Shown: positions 63,109-64,000 of the stretch, piece after piece
Numbering within the stretch: the stretch's first letter is position 1
How the letters are laid out: each line of letters opens with the position of its first letter
Assembly (NCBI GenBank): GCA_017631885.1
Contig: JAGBSH010000017.1
Location: 206,974 to 270,973 of the forward strand
Source: Fibrobacteraceae bacterium
Lineage (GTDB): Bacteria > Fibrobacterota > Fibrobacteria > Fibrobacterales > Fibrobacteraceae
Length of the DNA: 64,000 nt
Direction: 5' to 3'
Program-made: the position numbers and the translations under genes
Notes under the pieces: model-generated
Seen by the model: the letters and a program-made list of their open reading frames with translations, nothing else
Told to the model about the DNA's origin: nothing
Database searches by the model: none

Positions 63109-63252
63109 AAGAAGGCAGAAGCGAAGGAAGACCTGGGCGATTGGCCGAAGGCCCTCTACGGTCAGCCTCTGCTTGCCGAAGGCTTTCCGCTCCCGAACCC
63201 TGCTGAATACGTCGCAGCGATTACTAAGCTGCTGGCTGCCAGCGTGAAGTGA
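63109..63252 (+). pseudogene. GC-rich 3' gene fragment
   Basis: Forward strand reads KKAEAKEDLGDWPKALYG, then EYVAAITKLLAASVK and a stop, without a start. The codon use and G+C are unlike the rest of the window. It abuts repeat C4 and is followed by a strong terminator, as if the tail of a foreign gene with its own terminator was retained. Confidence 0.6.
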
Positions 63253-63284
63253 CGCAAGGCGCGAAGAATCTAACCCTGAACATT

Positions 63285-63315
63285 AAAAAGGCCGCGATTC
63301 ACTCGCGGCCTTTTT
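63285..63315. terminator. bidirectional intrinsic terminator
   Basis: AAAAAGGCCGCG pairs with CGCGGCCTTTTT (63285-63315, loop ATTCACT). It ends the forward fragment and the reverse membrane-protein gene. Confidence 0.9.
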
Positions 63316-63803
63316 CATTCTAAATTCATTTTCAGCCTAAAGGCAAGCAAAGAACCAAAGAACGCAATAACAATAACAAAAACAACAACTAGGATTACTA
63401 CACCCAAAATAATTCCCTTGCGTTCACTGGGCTTATAGACTTCTGGCGCATATTCTGGGAGACATTCCTTTATTTTAGAAGCGCCTAATCTTCCCAAAAT
63501 GAAAATGGAAACAAAACACCAAACCATTCCCAAGAGATCGTAGACATTCAAGGTTTCCGGAGATGTCATTTTAGAGCCAGCGATTAGCGCCTTATCTACC
63601 ATATTCGTCAGGATATTCCACCCAAGCATCGGCAAGAAAAAACTCTTTGCGCTCTTTTTCAGCTCCTTGCGATGGAAAAACCACGAAATAATCGGCCCGC
63701 CAAGAGCCATGCTCCACATAAATTTTCCCGCCGGATGCGCAACGGCTGCGGTTTCCGGCACAGGTTCCGCGACAACTGTTTCCGGGACTTTATCTTCGTT
63801 CAT
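63315..63803 (-). CDS. small membrane protein of unknown function
   Basis: 162 residues. Acidic/Pro/Val N-terminus, then about four membrane helices (around 27-42, 52-66, 88-104, 130-152). AGAGG precedes the ATG. A short frame from repeat C5 (MEFYGNLVKTK) runs up to this gene and its stop overlaps the ATG (ATGA), so translation could be coupled. No family recognised. Confidence 0.6.
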   Translation of the reverse strand: MNEDKVPETVVAEPVPETAAVAHPAGKFMWSMALGGPIISWFFHRKELKKSAKSFFLPMLGWNILTNMVDKALIAGSKMTSPETLNVYDLLGMVWCFVSIFILGRLGASKIKECLPEYAPEVYKPSERKGIILGVVILVVVFVIVIAFFGSLLAFRLKMNLE

Positions 63804-63825
63804 GTTTTACCTCTGTAAGTTTTTG

Positions 63826-63859
63826 TTTTAACTAAGTTCCCGTAGAACTCCATTACAAC
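63826..63859 (-). repeat. dispersed repeat, copy C5
   Basis: Reverse strand reads GTTGTAATGGAGTTCTAC, then GGGAACTTAGTTAAAA; AGTTC and GAACT can form a small hairpin. The ATG opens MEFYGNLVKTK, running into the next gene. Confidence 0.8.
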
Positions 63860-64000
63860 TTTGAATACCAGCTAAAACATTTTTTTTACCTTCCGGGAAT
63901 TCAATATGGCGGCCTGACATTTTTTCATTTGCTCGTGGGTGCGTTGCGTCTACAGCATAAATAGATTTTGCCGAACTTTTATCCCCAGGATTTTCCCAAT
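63828..64000 (-). pseudogene. 3' part of an unknown gene, ended by repeat C5 (cut by window edge)
   Basis: The reverse strand is open from the window edge to a stop within C5: KSIYAVDATHPRANEK, MSGRHIEFPEGKKNVLAG, then a repeat-encoded tail CNGVLRELS. The natural C-terminus seems to have been replaced by repeat sequence. The 5' part lies outside the window; family not recognised. Confidence 0.45.

Noticed and set aside
60476..63859. CRISPR repeats
   Set aside because: The five copies differ from each other and are spaced irregularly by about 200 to 1600 bp with genes in between; no cas genes.

Overview
The window looks like a low-G+C chromosome segment from a two-membrane, anaerobic, fibre-degrading bacterium of the Fibrobacterota (Fibrobacter/Hallerella-like). 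This placement is an inference from several features. Secreted proteins have long poly-Ser linkers; one is a 1385-residue enzyme-like protein with a CBM11-like domain, InlB-type repeats and a C-terminal sorting-like domain. Beta-barrel outer-membrane proteins and lipoproteins are common. Oxygen-sensitive or anaerobic metabolism is represented by pflA, hemN and a rubrerythrin/PerR pair. No rRNA genes, CRISPR array, intact prophage or recognisable IS element was seen.

Layout. 1-13.8 kb is mostly housekeeping: rsmB (cut by the left edge), fmt, a double SagB-like oxidoreductase, a metalloprotease/propeller/barrel protein overlapping xerD, mnmA, tRNA-Gly(CCC), a HAD phosphatase, an aspartoacylase-like amidohydrolase and dusA. 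13.8-16.1 kb is a candidate restriction/defence module: a DUF262-HNH protein and an EcoRI-family adenine methyltransferase, separated by a GC-rich structured spacer and preceded by a nested palindrome. 16.1-23.7 kb is an accessory region. It holds a hairpin-rich non-coding tract with a rod-like RNA candidate, four Cys-rich lipoprotein genes interleaved with copies of the 3' end of a neighbouring 1165-residue secreted protein gene, and a 93-bp repeat at both ends.

23.7-46.7 kb returns to core genes: a DnaQ-like exonuclease, a sugar transporter, gluQ, a very large SF1 helicase with Vsr-like and DUF3320 tails, pflA, rpsU-yqeY, a SPOR lipoprotein, rimO, hemH with a barrel protein, a RavA-like ATPase, a long GroES-like protein, a BASS transporter, the Ktr/Trk K+ uptake pair, rubrerythrin-PerR, trmO and a maltokinase-like kinase. 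46.8-51 kb is the large modular secreted protein. 51.2-60.4 kb has a UDP-glucuronate epimerase, then a compact operon (small membrane protein, ABC ATPase, permease, two PilT-like ATPases, a patatin-barrel protein) and convergent hemN. 60.4-64 kb is a degraded island of visibly higher G+C. It carries five copies of a ~35-bp repeat containing an ATG, several 3' gene fragments, a DUF4143 ATPase and a small membrane protein.

Gene control. Four promoters fit TTGNNN-17-TATATT well (tRNA-Gly, rpsU, the SPOR lipoprotein, hemN). At about a dozen genes a TANNNT box sits exactly 6-7 nt before the start codon, which suggests leaderless mRNAs. Other genes have normal Shine-Dalgarno sites. A perfect Fur/PerR-type box overlaps the rubrerythrin promoter, and a strong terminator separates rubrerythrin from its regulator. 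Several starts were moved inward from the longest possible reading frame because of ribosome-binding sites or signal peptides.
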